Counted from the stretch's first letter, positions 1 through 8,805 are shown. The stretch is 16,939 nt of DNA from UBA7396 sp964404065 (GCA_964404065.1 CAYOIP010000026.1:1-16939), one strand, 5' to 3'. The notes: a model not told the origin generated them from the sequence alone. Numbers and translations are program-made.

Positions 1-127
1 ATAGACTTGTTCCTCATTTAAAAACAAGTCTATTTTTTAATAATTCATCTTTTGAAATATCAAGTAATAAAGACATCAAAATAATTTTATGTTTTTGTTT
101 ATCAAGTTTTGAAATAATTGCATTCAT
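1..127 (-). CDS. AbiEii-family nucleotidyltransferase toxin (partial, N-terminus only)
   Basis: The first 42 residues of a protein that runs off the left edge are visible. They start at ATG 127-125, four bases after the antitoxin stop codon, and end in LVFKGGTSL with one glycine encoded by TGA. This K-G-G-T-S-L block after a short helical N-terminus is typical of AbiEii/AbiGii nucleotidyltransferase toxins, where it forms part of the nucleotide-binding site. The gene order (antitoxin first, toxin immediately after) is the usual abiE order. Family members transfer nucleotides to a target, reported to be tRNA for relatives such as MenT, and stop growth or abort phage infection. The catalytic Asp residues lie outside the window, so activity cannot be judged. 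The call rests on the motif plus the partner gene. Confidence 0.72.
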
Positions 128-131
128 ATTT

Positions 132-698
132 TTAGCTTTTATTAAAATAAGATTTCACTTTTTTTTCTAGTGTTTTTGATTTATATATCTCTAATAATTC
201 AATAATTTTTTCATAATCTAATGCATCTAGATTATCAAAATGAATATCAGAGTATAAATAAACTGTATCTAAAAAAGCTCTTTCTGCAGAAGCTATTGAA
301 TAATATCAATTATTTATTATTCAAGTAGGATTGAGTAAAATATTTTTTTTTAAACATTTTAATTTTATATCAAAATCAAGTATTTTTCTTGTATCAGATT
401 TTTTATATGCCAAATAAACTTCATTTTCATATTGAAATATAATTCAGTGGTGATATAAAGCAGTAAAAAATGATATATAACTTGGAGAAAATATTTTGTT
501 TGCTAATTCAAATTTATCTATTTGTTTTCATTTTAAACTATATATTCACTTTGTGACTCTTTCTAGTATTTGTGATTTTACAAGATGATTAAGCTTATTT
601 TTAAATACTTGTTTATTTGATATAGAAAAGATACTTTGCAATTCTAGGAAACTAAAAACACTATTTTTTGATTGTGATAATTTTAATATTATATTCAT
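132..698 (-). CDS. AbiEi-family antitoxin / transcriptional regulator
   Basis: This 188-residue protein has three TGA glycines. The N-terminal ~65 residues look like a winged helix (LNHLVKSQILERVTKGIYSL, a recognition helix then a beta wing). The C-terminal part carries the AbiEi antitoxin signature: a PTGIINNGYYSIASAERAFL segment followed by DTVYLYSDIHFDNLDALDYE and a helical tail. In characterised AbiE systems this protein neutralises the AbiEii nucleotidyltransferase (type IV, without tight binding) and represses its own promoter through inverted repeats. Both expected partners are present: the toxin begins four bases downstream, and a dyad lies at the start site upstream (706-727). ATG at 698 is the first in the frame and lies 31 nt from a good -10 box. 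No Shine-Dalgarno is visible. Confidence 0.85.
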
Positions 699-705
699 AT
701 ACTGA

Positions 706-727
706 AAGTAATTAAAATATATTACTT
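706..727 (-). promoter_or_regulatory. Inverted repeat, probable AbiEi autorepression operator
   Basis: The dyad AAGTAAT-N8-ATTACTT sits between the -10 box (730-735) and the antitoxin start codon and covers the expected transcription start. AbiEi proteins of characterised systems bind inverted repeats in the abiE promoter and repress it. The position fits that role; binding itself is inferred. Confidence 0.6.
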
Positions 728-729
728 CT

Positions 730-757
730 AGTATATGAAATATTTATAATAAATCAA
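730..757 (-). promoter_or_regulatory. Sigma-70-type promoter of the abiE operon
   Basis: On the minus strand, TTGATT (757-752), a 16-base spacer and TATACT (735-730) precede the antitoxin ATG. From the -10 box to the ATG is 31 bases, the same distance seen at other promoters in this window. Confidence 0.6.
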
Positions 758-786
758 ATTTTTTAAATTATTTGAAATCTAAATAT

Positions 787-2202
787 TTATTTTATTGATT
801 TCTTAAATATCAAACTTTTCACTATATTCCTCCTCTCATCATAACAATCAAAATTTTTATAATAATCAATTTTTAAAGTTAATAAATTTCATGTTTTATT
901 TACTCTAAAATCTTTTATTTTAAATCATAAATCAATTTTTTTACTTTCAAAATCTGGAATATTTGATAAACTTCAACTTGAAACAAAATTTCAATTTTCG
1001 TCAATTTCTAATTTCGTTCAAGAAATAAAATCATTTAAAACTAAATTACTTCAAGATAAAGTTATTTGAGAATAATTTCAAACAAGTCATCAAGTTAAAG
1101 TTTGAAAAATATTATCATTTGGTGTAAATAAATTATCATCTCAACTAGTAAAAAAAGGATAATAGAAATCTTTTAAATTAACCAAAAGTTTTGTATAATA
1201 ACTTCAAGATGAAGTAATTCAAGATAATGTTAAATTATTAACATCTATTCAATATATTGTTCAAGAAAAAAGATTTATAGTTGTTCAAGAAAAATTATAT
1301 TTCAAAGAAGATCAAGTTGATACAGTATCGAAAGCTCATGGTAAAAATCATCTAAATGTAAAACTTCAAGTTGATGTTGGTCAAGTAATACTTGTATTTG
1401 TTCAACTTGAACTATAAATATTAATTCTTGAATATGTAACTCAGTTTAAATCCTGTCTAGGAGTAAAATCTAGACTTAAACTAGTTGGAACTGATTGTGA
1501 TTTTGAATAAAAAGATAATAATTCCTTTCAAAAATTATTTAAAATATATAAAATTCCTGAATTATATAAAATTCAAGTTGGCTTATAAATTCCATCATCT
1601 TCATCAAGTAATTTATAAACTTTACTTCATGATAAATATAAAATTTTATTATTTCCTGAATCTGCTACAAAAAGTAGCTCTCAAGAAGAAGTTATAGAAG
1701 AAGGATTATTTAAATAAACTCAAGTTCAAACACTTCAAGATTCAAATTCATTTCCAAAAATTCATTTTCAAACTATAACTTCACTTCAAGAATAAATCTC
1801 GTTTTTTAAATAACTTCAAGAATAGATTCAATTAGGTAAAATATATGGATTAAAATTTTTTATATCTAAATATTTTGTTTCAATACTCAGGTCATTTTGA
1901 CATTCTCAAGTTTGAGTTTTTATACTAAAGTCATAAATACTTCAGTTCCCTAAAACATAATTTGACTTTATTAAAATTCAACTATCAGAAGAACTAATAA
2001 TTTCAAATCATGTAGAAAAAATATTTTCAAAATCTAAAAATATATCTCAAACTTTTGATGACTGGTCTAAGATTTGTTTTTGAATAGTTATATTTTTCAT
2101 TCAAGAAGTTACAAATATTCATATTGAAATCATCAAAATAAGAGAAATTGAAACTCAAACTATAAGTTCAATCAAAGAAAATCAATTAAAATTTTTTTTC
2201 AT
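787..2202 (-). CDS. Large type IV prepilin-like protein with NHL-like repeat
   Basis: This is a 471-residue protein with many TGA glycines. Residues 7-26 (GFSLIELIVGVSISLILMIS) form a textbook class III prepilin signal: cleavage after G7, Glu at +5 of the mature protein and a hydrophobic helix that packs in the pilus core. It would be processed by a prepilin peptidase and assembled into, or tip, a type IV pilus-like fibre. Far larger than a major pilin, it carries a Ser/Gly/Thr-rich beta-type exodomain. Residues ~149-222 read like NHL beta-propeller repeats (LNNPSSITSSGELLFVADSG, then NNKILYL and a second YKPTGILYNSGILYIL unit), suggesting an adhesive or carbohydrate-binding head. The start is five bases after the holB stop, so it is translated from the same mRNA. 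I read it as a minor or adhesin-type pilin; the exact role is unknown. Confidence 0.85.
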
Positions 2203-2207
2203 ATTTT

Positions 2208-2900
2208 TTACAATTTTAAAATTAATTTATCAATTTCATATTTAGGTAAAACATTATTTTTTTGAATCAAATTTAAACTTTCCTCTATTTGATCTAAAAG
2301 CTCTGTATAAACAAAATTTTCTTTTATATAAAACAAAAATGAATTTAGAAAATTTATATAATCATCTTTTTCAAGTTTTTTATCAGCAAAAAAATATTTT
2401 ATCAAATTCTCATTCTTTTTCTTGTGAAAATCATCAATTAATTGGTAAAAAAACTCATTTTTTTCACTCTTTTTATTTGAAAATATATTTATAACATGAA
2501 CTCTTGATAAAATAGTTTCAAGTATTCAAGATTCGCTTTGATTTGATAAAAATATTATATTTCCATTTCAAGGTTCTTCTAGAAATTTTAGTGAAGCGTT
2601 TGCTGTTTCAATCGTAGCTCTTGAAAAATTTTCTATAAAAAAAATCTGAAATTTATCACTTGGTTTTATATTTCATTTTGAGATAAATTCTCTCATTTGC
2701 AAAATTTTTATTTTTTCTTCATTATCTTCCAGTTTATAAAAATTATTTTTATCAACTTCAAAATATTTAAAAAGTTCTAAAATTAAATCATTTATTTCAC
2801 TATTTAAAAGATCTTTATTTTCTCACAAAAACAAAATAGGCTGAAAGCTTCAACCAAGATTTATTTTATCTATAATATTTTGTAAAATATTAGTTTGCAT
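2208..2900 (-). CDS. holB: DNA polymerase III delta' subunit (clamp-loader ATPase-like)
   Basis: This 230-residue protein resembles the delta'/gamma-tau clamp-loader family. The central segment (KFQIFFIENFSRATIETANA, then SLKFLEEPGNGNIIFLSNQS) matches the Walker B/sensor 1 neighbourhood, where delta' proteins have a degenerate nucleotide site and the 'LKxLEEP' motif. ETILSRVHVINIF follows, matching the 'ILSRC' segment just after it. There is no convincing Walker A loop near the N-terminus (only FLGENKDLLN), consistent with a non-hydrolysing delta'. It would load the sliding clamp with the delta and tau subunits. The protein is short for the family (about 300), so the C-terminal collar may be reduced. 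ATG 2900 is used here; an in-frame ATG at 2912 would add MKNQ. Both overlap the 3' end of the upstream lipoprotein gene. Confidence 0.75.
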
Positions 2901-3132
2901 TTGATTCTTCATCTACTAAATTAAAAAGATTGTTTAAGTCTTTAGAAAAATTTTCTTCAACTGTAGTTGTTTTTTCATTTTTTGGAATTAAATCTCAAGT
3001 ATTTGATTTTTCTGCTTCTCAAGTTCAAATATTTATTTTAGTCTCCTCACTTAATTCATTTTTAACAACATCATTTTCATAAAAACAAGATGTTAATAAA
3101 AGACTCAAAAAAAGTAAAATATATTTTTTCAT
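2890..3132 (-). CDS. Small lipoprotein of unknown function
   Basis: An 80-residue protein begins MKKYILLFLSLLLTSC, a short signal peptide ending in a good lipobox (LTSC, Cys16), so it is probably lipidated and anchored on the outside of the membrane. The rest is acidic, low in complexity and without a recognisable domain. Three TGA codons are read as glycine. Its 3' end overlaps the start of holB by 11 bases (23 if holB starts at 2912), indicating translational coupling. It is the first gene of the operon with holB and the prepilin-like gene. I do not recognise the family. A role linked to the pilin-like protein is more plausible than one linked to the polymerase subunit, but this is only inference. 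Confidence 0.75.
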
Positions 3133-3160
3133 ATATTTGTTTTTAGTAAATATTTAAAGC

Positions 3161-3188
3161 ATTTTAAGTATTGATAGCTAAAAATCAA
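3161..3188 (-). promoter_or_regulatory. Promoter of the lipoprotein-holB-prepilin operon
   Basis: On the minus strand, TTGATT (3188-3183), 16 bases and TAAAAT (3166-3161) lie 28 bases before the lipoprotein ATG. The architecture matches the abiE promoter. Confidence 0.5.
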
Positions 3189-3301
3189 ATAAAAAATCAG
3201 AACTCTATAGAGTTTGGAAAACTATTATAGAAAAAAGATAGCAAAGAATTTTAAATATATTATTTATTATATTAAAAATTATAAAAATATAAATTAAAAA
3301 T

Positions 3302-3329
3302 TTGATTTTTTACTTTAAATAAATAATAT
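3302..3329 (+). promoter_or_regulatory. Possible promoter of the DUF4143 ATPase gene
   Basis: TTGATT, 16 bases and TAATAT are followed after 44 bases by the ATG at 3374. The region is so AT-rich that chance matches are likely, so this is a weak call. Confidence 0.3.
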
Positions 3330-3373
3330 TTCATATATATCTGAAACTTATATTAAAATATAACTATTATTCA

Positions 3374-4618
3374 ATGATAACTGAAATACTTAAAGAAAAA
3401 ATTCTAGAAAGACCTTTTTATAATGATTGATTGAAAAAATACTTGAATAGTAATGTTATAAAAGTGATAACTTGAATGAGAAGAGTTTGAAAAAGTTACT
3501 TGCTAAAATATTTAATTCAAGATATTATAAAAACTTGTTATACTACTCAAAACAATGTTTTTTACATAAATAAAGAAGATTTAGAATTTGATTTTATAAA
3601 AGATTATAATGATTTGTACTCAGAATTTAAAAATTTTTTACAAAACATAGATAAAGATAAAAAAATATTTATTTGAATTGATGAGATTCAGGAAATAAAA
3701 TGATGGGAAAAATTTGTAAATAGTATTTTATCAACTTATCAAAAAAATGCAGAAATATTTATAACTTGAAGTAATTCAAATATGCTATCAAGTGAACTTT
3801 CAACTCTTATAACTTGAAGATATATAGAATTTGAAGTATATCCTCTTAGTTATAATGAATATTCTATATTTTCTTGAACTCAAAAATCGCATGAACTTTT
3901 TTTAGAATATATAAAATACGGATGACTTCCATGAATTTTTGGTGTAAACAAGGATGAAAAAATTATTTTTGATTATTTAAAATGAATTTATTCTACTATT
4001 TTACTTAAAGATATAGTGGCAAGTTTTTGACTCAGAAATATAGATTTCTTTGAGAATTTATATAAATATATTTTTGCAAATGTTTGAAATATATTCTCAG
4101 CAAAAAGTATAAGTGATTATCTTAAATCACAAAAAGTAAAAATTTCACCTGAAACAGTTTTAAATTATTTAGATTATGGATTAAAAGTTTATATGTTAGA
4201 ACTTGTTAAGTCAGTTGAGCCAGATACTAAAAAATATTTTGAGATTTATAATAAATATTATATTTGAGATTTGGGACTTAGAAATAGTTTAGTATGATTT
4301 GATTTTAAGAGAGATATTTGAAAAGTGCTTGAAAATTATGTATTTTTAGAGTTAAAAAGAAACTGATATAGTATAAAAATTTGAAGACTTTCAAACGGAA
4401 AAGAAATTGATTTTATAGCAGAAAAGAATTGAATAATAAAGTATTTCCAAGTTTGTTATTTGCTTGGATGAGAAGATACTATTGAGAGAGAATATTCTTC
4501 ACTTGAAGAAATAAACGACAATTGGGAAAAATATGTTGTTTCATTTGATGAAATAGATTTTTGAGTGAGTAATGGAATTAAACATATAAAAATTTTTGAT
4601 TTGGAGAGTGTTTTATAA
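3374..4618 (+). CDS. ATP-binding protein, AAA_14 ATPase with DUF4143 C-terminal domain
   Basis: This 414-residue protein of the common prokaryotic AAA_14/DUF4143 family includes many TGA glycines. A Walker A loop TGMRRVGKS lies at residues ~33-41, and a Walker B IFIGIDEIQEIKGWE at ~98-112, the hallmark 'DEIQ..WE' form. ITGSNSNMLSSELSTLITGR (sensor 1 and the arginine-containing segment) and the PLSYNEYSIF/YGGLPGIF region follow. The C-terminal half has the DUF4143 pattern with GKVLENYVFLELKRNGYSI and a PDDEXK-like EIDFIAEKNGIIKYFQV, suggesting a degenerate nuclease fold. Length is typical. The family is scattered widely by horizontal transfer and its cellular role is unsettled; links to toxin-antitoxin-like or defence modules have been suggested. 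The gene stands alone here, divergent from the holB operon. Confidence 0.92.
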
Positions 4619-4930
4619 ACGAATATTAAATCAAGAATTTTTCATCTAGTTTAAAATTTCATAATCTTCTTTTTGACTAACTTATTATAATATCTTAAAC
4701 GATTTTTGAATAATTTTTCAAAATAATCTATGTTTATATCTCTTTAATCATATATAGTATGAGTATTGTTTGAACGGCTTATCCTTCAAAATATAATTAG
4801 GGCAAAAAGTAAAAGAGGCTCAAATTTGTCATTATATATGAAAACAAGAATGACAAGATAGATTAATAGTTAATATTTTATGAAATGCTTCTGGTTTTTA
4901 GTAAATAAATAAAAAATTTTAATATAATAT
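4619..4930. other. Stretch of about 310 bases without a clear gene; possible decayed minus-strand ORF
   Basis: No intact gene is seen. On the minus strand from about 4867 to 4651, two coding-like pieces lie in one frame, separated by a single TAA: a hydrophobic piece ending GRISRSNNTHTIYD, then RDINIDYFEKLFKNRLRYYN and a basic tail to a TAA. Neither has a start codon. This may be a decayed gene or chance. An 8-bp inverted repeat (4826-4833 with 4849-4856) has no T-run after it and is not called a terminator. Confidence 0.3.
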
Positions 4931-4970
4931 ATAAAAAACCACCCATAAATTTTTATAATTTATGGGTGGT
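4931..4970 (-). terminator. Rho-independent terminator of the tRNA operon
   Basis: A perfect 14-bp stem (4938-4951 with 4957-4970) closes a 5-base loop. On the minus strand it is followed by a run of T (A-run at 4933-4938 on the given strand). It lies just after the last tRNA of the minus-strand operon. Confidence 0.9.
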
Positions 4971-4989
4971 CCGAGGTAGTTTTAAAAAA

Positions 4990-5066
4990 TGGTCGGAGAC
5001 GTGAGACTCGAACTCACAACCCCACGCTCCCAAAGCGTGTGCGCTAGCCAATTGCGCCAGTCTCCG
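4990..5066 (-). tRNA. tRNA-Pro (anticodon UGG)
   Basis: This is a 77-nt cloverleaf with the CCA end encoded (4990-4992). The acceptor stem pairs CGGAGAC with GTCTCCG. The anticodon loop TTTGGGA gives anticodon TGG, and the T-arm contains GTTCGAGTC. It is the last gene of the three-tRNA minus-strand operon. Confidence 0.95.
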
Positions 5067-5072
5067 GAAAAA

Positions 5073-5149
5073 TGGTGGGTGTACCAAGAGTTGAACTTGG
5101 GACCTCGTGATTATCAGTCACGCGCTCTAACCAACTGAGCTATACACCC
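5073..5149 (-). tRNA. tRNA-Ile (anticodon GAU)
   Basis: This is a 77-nt cloverleaf with encoded CCA (5073-5075). The acceptor stem pairs GGGTGTA with TACACCC. The anticodon loop CTGATAA gives GAT. It lies six bases upstream of tRNA-Pro in the same transcript. Confidence 0.95.
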
Positions 5150-5212
5150 TTATAAATAAAAAATGTAAAATACAAACAATCATATTTTACACTTTGTATT
5201 TTTGCTTTATTA

Positions 5213-5289
5213 TGGAGCGGGTAAAGGGACTCGAACCCTTAACCCTCTGCTTGGAAGGCAGATGCTCTAGCCAATTGAGCTACACCCGC
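5213..5289 (-). tRNA. tRNA-Gly (anticodon UCC)
   Basis: This is a 77-nt cloverleaf with encoded CCA (5213-5215). The acceptor stem pairs GCGGGTG with TACCCGC and the discriminator base is U. The anticodon loop CTTCCAA gives TCC, which reads GGA and probably GGG. It is a standard glycine tRNA, not the UCA-anticodon tRNA that must read TGA; that one lies elsewhere in the genome. Confidence 0.95.
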
Positions 5290-5307
5290 TTAAAATATTG
5301 CTCGGGT

Positions 5308-5335
5308 ATTTTATTAAAAAAAATTAATATGTCAA
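5308..5335 (-). promoter_or_regulatory. Promoter of the tRNA operon
   Basis: On the minus strand there is a consensus -35 TTGACA (5335-5330), a 16-base spacer and -10 TAAAAT (5313-5308). A short GC-rich start region (CCCGAGC) follows, and tRNA-Gly begins about 19 bases after the -10 box. Confidence 0.75.
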
Positions 5336-5530
5336 AATTTTTTATAAAAATCTATTTATTTAATTTTTTTAGTAAAAAATGATAGTAAAATTTGCCCCCT
5401 TATAACTAAGCAAATAAATCAAATAAAGTCAATATAACTACCATAAATAAGTATTTTGTAAAGACTATTAAACTTTACTTATGAATAAATTTATGTAAAA
5501 AAGTGTAGATTATAAATTAAAGAAACTACA

Positions 5531-6124
5531 ATGTCTTACAAGATGAGTGCAAAAAATAGAAAACTTAAAAGAGCTTTAGAAACTATAATTAGTGTTCTTA
5601 AGTTTGAAAGTTTAAATATAACTACTCCTCATAAAGTTGTACTTATATGAGCTTGTTTTTCTATAGCGTCTTTATTTATGAATTGGTTTGATTCTTATGA
5701 TAGTAAAATAATCTGAAATTGATTTGATTCTCTTTTGTGAATAACTTGATATATATTATTTTTTCTTAATTTGAAAATAATATTTTTTGTTTTAAGTACT
5801 AAACAAAAAGAATTTGTAAAAAATCTTTTCAATTTTAATATAAAAGACTGATTTTTACTAGTTTTATTAACTTGATTTTGATTAGTTGTAAGTGTAAATA
5901 CGATATTTTTAATTCAAAATTTTAGTTTCTTTGTTGAATGAATAATTATCTGAAAATGAATTATTTTTTCAATTATTTGATACATATTTTGATTAATTTG
6001 AGGATTTTTTATAATTAACTCAAAAACAAAAACATCTATTTATATTGATTGAAATGAAGAAAATATACAAAATGATGAGATAAGAGTGCAAGAAGATAAA
6101 AATAATATGAAATTACCTTTCTAA
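5531..6124 (+). CDS. Four-helix inner-membrane protein of unknown function
   Basis: A 197-residue protein has a basic N-terminal cytosolic stretch (MSYKMSAKNRKLKRALETII) and four hydrophobic segments near residues 36-52, 64-87, 106-127 and 134-162. The last two pairs are rich in glycines written as TGA (GIIIGKGIIFSIIGYIFGLI). A polar, acidic tail of about 30 residues follows. I recognise no catalytic or transport motif. Its orientation is probably N-in/C-in. The next gene starts 64 bases downstream behind its own possible promoter, so this may be a single-gene unit. ATG at 5543 (MSAKN) is an alternative start. Confidence 0.8.
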
Positions 6125-6140
6125 TTTTTTATAAAAAAGT

Positions 6141-6168
6141 TTGACTTTATTTAAAAAATGATTAAAAA
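6141..6168 (+). promoter_or_regulatory. Possible promoter of the sigma/HARE-HTH regulator
   Basis: TTGACT, 16 bases and TAAAAA lie 20 bases before ATG 6189 and 29 bases before ATG 6198. The -35 is good and the -10 weak. If the usual spacing in this window holds, the downstream ATG would be the real start. Confidence 0.4.
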
Positions 6169-6188
6169 TAATTCTTAACTTTAATTAT

Positions 6189-7256
6189 ATGGTAACTATG
6201 CAAACAAAAGAATTAAATTCTAGCAGTTTCATAACTAATGCTTTTAAAGATATATTAAAAGCTCTTTCGGATAAAGAAAAAAATGTTATTGAAAGAAGAA
6301 TATGACTAAACTGAGAAAAAGAAACTCTGCAAAATATTTGAAATTCTTTTTCACCAAACATTACAAGAGAAAGAGTTAGACAAATAGAAGATTCTTGAAT
6401 TAAAAAAATCTGAAGAGTTATAAAAGCTACTACTTTAGTAAAAATTCAAGAGTTTGCTCGTGATATACTTGAAGAACATGGATGACTTCTTACAAAAGAA
6501 AAACTTGTTAATGCAATTATAAAATGATTTGAACTAAAAGCTGATATGAACGCTTCAATAATTGAAACTATTGTTCAATCAGATTACGATATAGTTAAAT
6601 CAAAACCAAAACTTTGAACTAGAACTTATTTTTATTTACCAAAAATTTCTAAAAAAACTATTGATGCTATTTATAAAGAAGCTATTACAGTTTTGAAAAA
6701 AAGAAAAGATGTAATGGAAAAAGCTTCACTTTATGAAATGGTAAAAATCAATTTAAAAAATGCTAATTTAAAAAATGTTTTTATTGATAGTGTTTTAGAT
6801 GTTTATGAAGATATAGTAACTTGAGAAGAAACTCTTATCTGACTAGAAAAATGGAAAATATTAAATCCAAAAACTCTAAAAGATAAAGCTATTTACATAC
6901 TTAGAAAAGAAAAAATTCCTATGCACTTTGTTTCAATTGCAAATAAAATAACTGAACAAATGTGAGAAAAAGTAAAAGTAAATACAGTTCATAATGAACT
7001 TATTAGAAATTCAGAATTTGTTTTAGTTTGAAGATGAATTTACGCTCTAAAAGATTGGTGAATTTACAAACCAGGAACAGTTCTAGATGTGATAGTTGAT
7101 ATTATGAAGAAATCATGAGAACCTATGACTACAGAAGATATAATTGCAAAAGTTTTGAAAGTAAGAAAAGTAAAAGATACAACTATTTATATGAATCTTC
7201 AAAACAAAAAAATCGTTCAAAGGGTTTGAAGAAATTATTACAAATTAAAAGATTAA
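6189..7256 (+). CDS. Sigma-70 region 4-like and HARE-HTH transcriptional regulator
   Basis: This 355-residue DNA-binding protein has TGA glycines throughout. Residues ~24-80 match sigma-70 region 4: ALSDKEKNVIERRIGL, then a helix-turn-helix ending in ITRERVRQIEDSGIKKI, the canonical 'TRERVRQIE' recognition helix. Regions 2 and 3 are absent, so it cannot be a complete sigma factor. Residues ~240-300 fit the HARE-HTH winged helix found in the RNA polymerase delta subunit (KAIYILRKEKIPMHFVSIAN ... FVLVGRGIYALKDWG). A further winged-helix-like repeat ends the protein (TTEDIIAKVLKVRKVKDTTI ... VGRNYYKLKD). Proteins joining sigma region 4 to HARE-HTH occur widely in candidate-phylum bacteria and probably act on RNA polymerase. 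An in-frame ATG at 6198 may be the true start. Confidence 0.85.
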
Positions 7257-7286
7257 AAAAAGAAGCCAAGGCTTCTTTTTTTAATC
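7251..7286 (+). terminator. Rho-independent terminator after the sigma/HARE-HTH gene
   Basis: A long stem (7251-7267 with 7270-7286) with core AGAAGCC/GGCTTCT ends in a T-run. The regulator's TAA stop lies inside the 5' arm. The A-run on the other side makes it symmetrical, so it could act in both directions. Confidence 0.85.
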
Positions 7287-7295
7287 TTTTAAAAC

Positions 7296-7322
7296 TTGCA
7301 TTTTCTCCCCTTTCTATATAAT
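7296..7322 (+). promoter_or_regulatory. Promoter of the ABC-F gene
   Basis: A consensus TATAAT (7317-7322) is preceded by TTGCAT (7296-7301) with a short 15-base spacer. The -10 box ends 31 bases before the ATG at 7354. Confidence 0.5.
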
Positions 7323-7353
7323 AAAACGGATTTAAATCTTAATTATAATTACA

Positions 7354-8805
7354 ATGGCAAACGAAACAGTCATAAGTTTTAAATGAGTTGAATTTCATTA
7401 TGACCACAGAAAACCTATTTTAGAAGATGCAACTTTCAATGTTAGAGCGTGATCAAAACTCACAATCATGTGACAAAACGGAGCTTGAAAATCAACTATT
7501 TTTAAGCTAATTAATTGAAGCTTACAAAAAATATCTTGAATAATAAATATTGATAAAGATGCAACTATTGCAACCGGATATCAAGTTGTTTTACCAGAAG
7601 ACAAAGAACTGACAGTTCAGGCTTTTTTTAGAAAATATTTTCCAGATAAAACAGTATTTAATATTGATAAACAAATCTGAGAAATACTTGATGTAGTAAA
7701 TCTGAAAGCTCCACTTGATAAACAAATAAAAGCATTTTCTGGATGACAACAAGCAAGACTTTTACTAGCTGCAGCCTTAATACAAAATCCTGATATACTA
7801 CTTTTAGATGAACCAACAAATAATCTTGATAAAGAATGAATCTGGCATTTAACTACATTTTTACAAAACTATAAAAAAACCGTTTTAGTTATTTCCCATG
7901 ACGCGGAATTTCTTAATAGTTTTACTGATTGAGTTATTTATCTTGATGCACATGAAAAAAGAACTGAACAATTTGTTTGAGATTATAACGATGTAGTTGA
8001 ACAAATTAAAAGAAAAATAGAAAAAGATAACATGGCAAATGCACGTCTAGCAAAGGAAGCACAAGCAAAAAAAGAGCAAGCCGAAAAATTTGCACATAAA
8101 TGATGAAAATTGAGACTTGTTGCTAAAAAAATGAGAGAAGCAGCTGATGAAATGGAAGATGATATTGTTGATACTAGAAAAGAAGATAAAACTATCAGAG
8201 AATTCATAATTCCCCTTCAAGAAGATATTGGTTGAGTACTTTTAAAAATTAGAAGTGTTCATATCATAAAAAATGATGAAGTAACTGTAAAAGATATAGA
8301 AGTAGATTTGAGAAAAGATGATCATATACTTTTAAGCTGACCAAATGGTATCTGAAAATCAACACTTTTAGAAAAAATAGTAAATTGAACAGAAGACTGA
8401 GTTTCACTAACTCCTTGAGTGAAAATTGGTTATTATAGACAAGATTTCTCAAATTTGGATTTTTCTCAAACTGTTTATGATTGTCTTAGAGAAGCTGCTG
8501 GTCCTGATATGGAAGAACAAGATTTAAGATCTACTGCAGCAGGATTTTTGATAAACTGAGAAATAATGAAATCTCAAATCTGAGTTTTATCAGAAGGAAT
8601 GAAATGACTTGTTGCATTTTGTAGATTAGTATTTTTAAAACCTGGTATTTTAATACTTGATGAACCAACAAATCATATAAACTTTAGACATATTCCAGTT
8701 ATAGCTCAAGCACTAGACCAATTTGAATGATGAATGATTTTAGTTTCACATATTGATGAATTTGTTTGGCAAATAAGAATTGATCAGTATTTGGATTTAG
8801 AGTAA
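7354..8805 (+). CDS. ABC-F family ATPase (ribosome-associated type)
   Basis: A 483-residue soluble protein with two ABC domains and no membrane segment. Domain 1 has Walker A GQNGAGKST (residues 40-48, one Gly as TGA), signature FSGGQQAR (128-135), Walker B LLLDEPTNNLD (149-159) and the switch His in VISHD. A charged helical linker follows (KRKIEKDNMANARLAKEAQA onward), the P-site tRNA interaction motif position in ABC-F proteins. Domain 2 has Walker A SGPNGIGKST and Walker B LILDEPTNHIN. Its signature is LSEGMKGLVAFCRL, diverged from the usual LSGGEKxR. ABC-F proteins act at the ribosomal E site in translation control or antibiotic protection. The gene is flanked by a terminator and the promoter of a structured RNA, so it is probably monocistronic. 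Confidence 0.93.

Noticed and set aside
1..37. An 11-bp inverted repeat followed by TTTTTT that looks like a plus-strand terminator
   Set aside because: It lies inside the minus-strand AbiEii coding sequence, across the conserved FKGGTSL block, and no plus-strand gene precedes it in view. The repeat is most likely chance.
1485..1697. Plus-strand ORF within the prepilin gene
   Set aside because: It is antisense to a long, well-supported minus-strand gene and low in complexity.
5194..5382. Plus-strand ORF of 62 codons
   Set aside because: It is read across the antisense of tRNA-Gly and the tRNA promoter; such tRNA-antisense peptides are common artefacts.
5336..5530. Search for a promoter of the four-helix membrane protein gene
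   Set aside because: Only a poor match (TTGTAA at 5456 with TATGAA 18 bases later) was found, too weak to list in such AT-rich DNA.
7983..8452. Minus-strand ORFs opposite the ABC-F gene
   Set aside because: They are antisense shadows of the linker and second ABC domain, rich in Ser and Leu as expected from antisense of charged helices.
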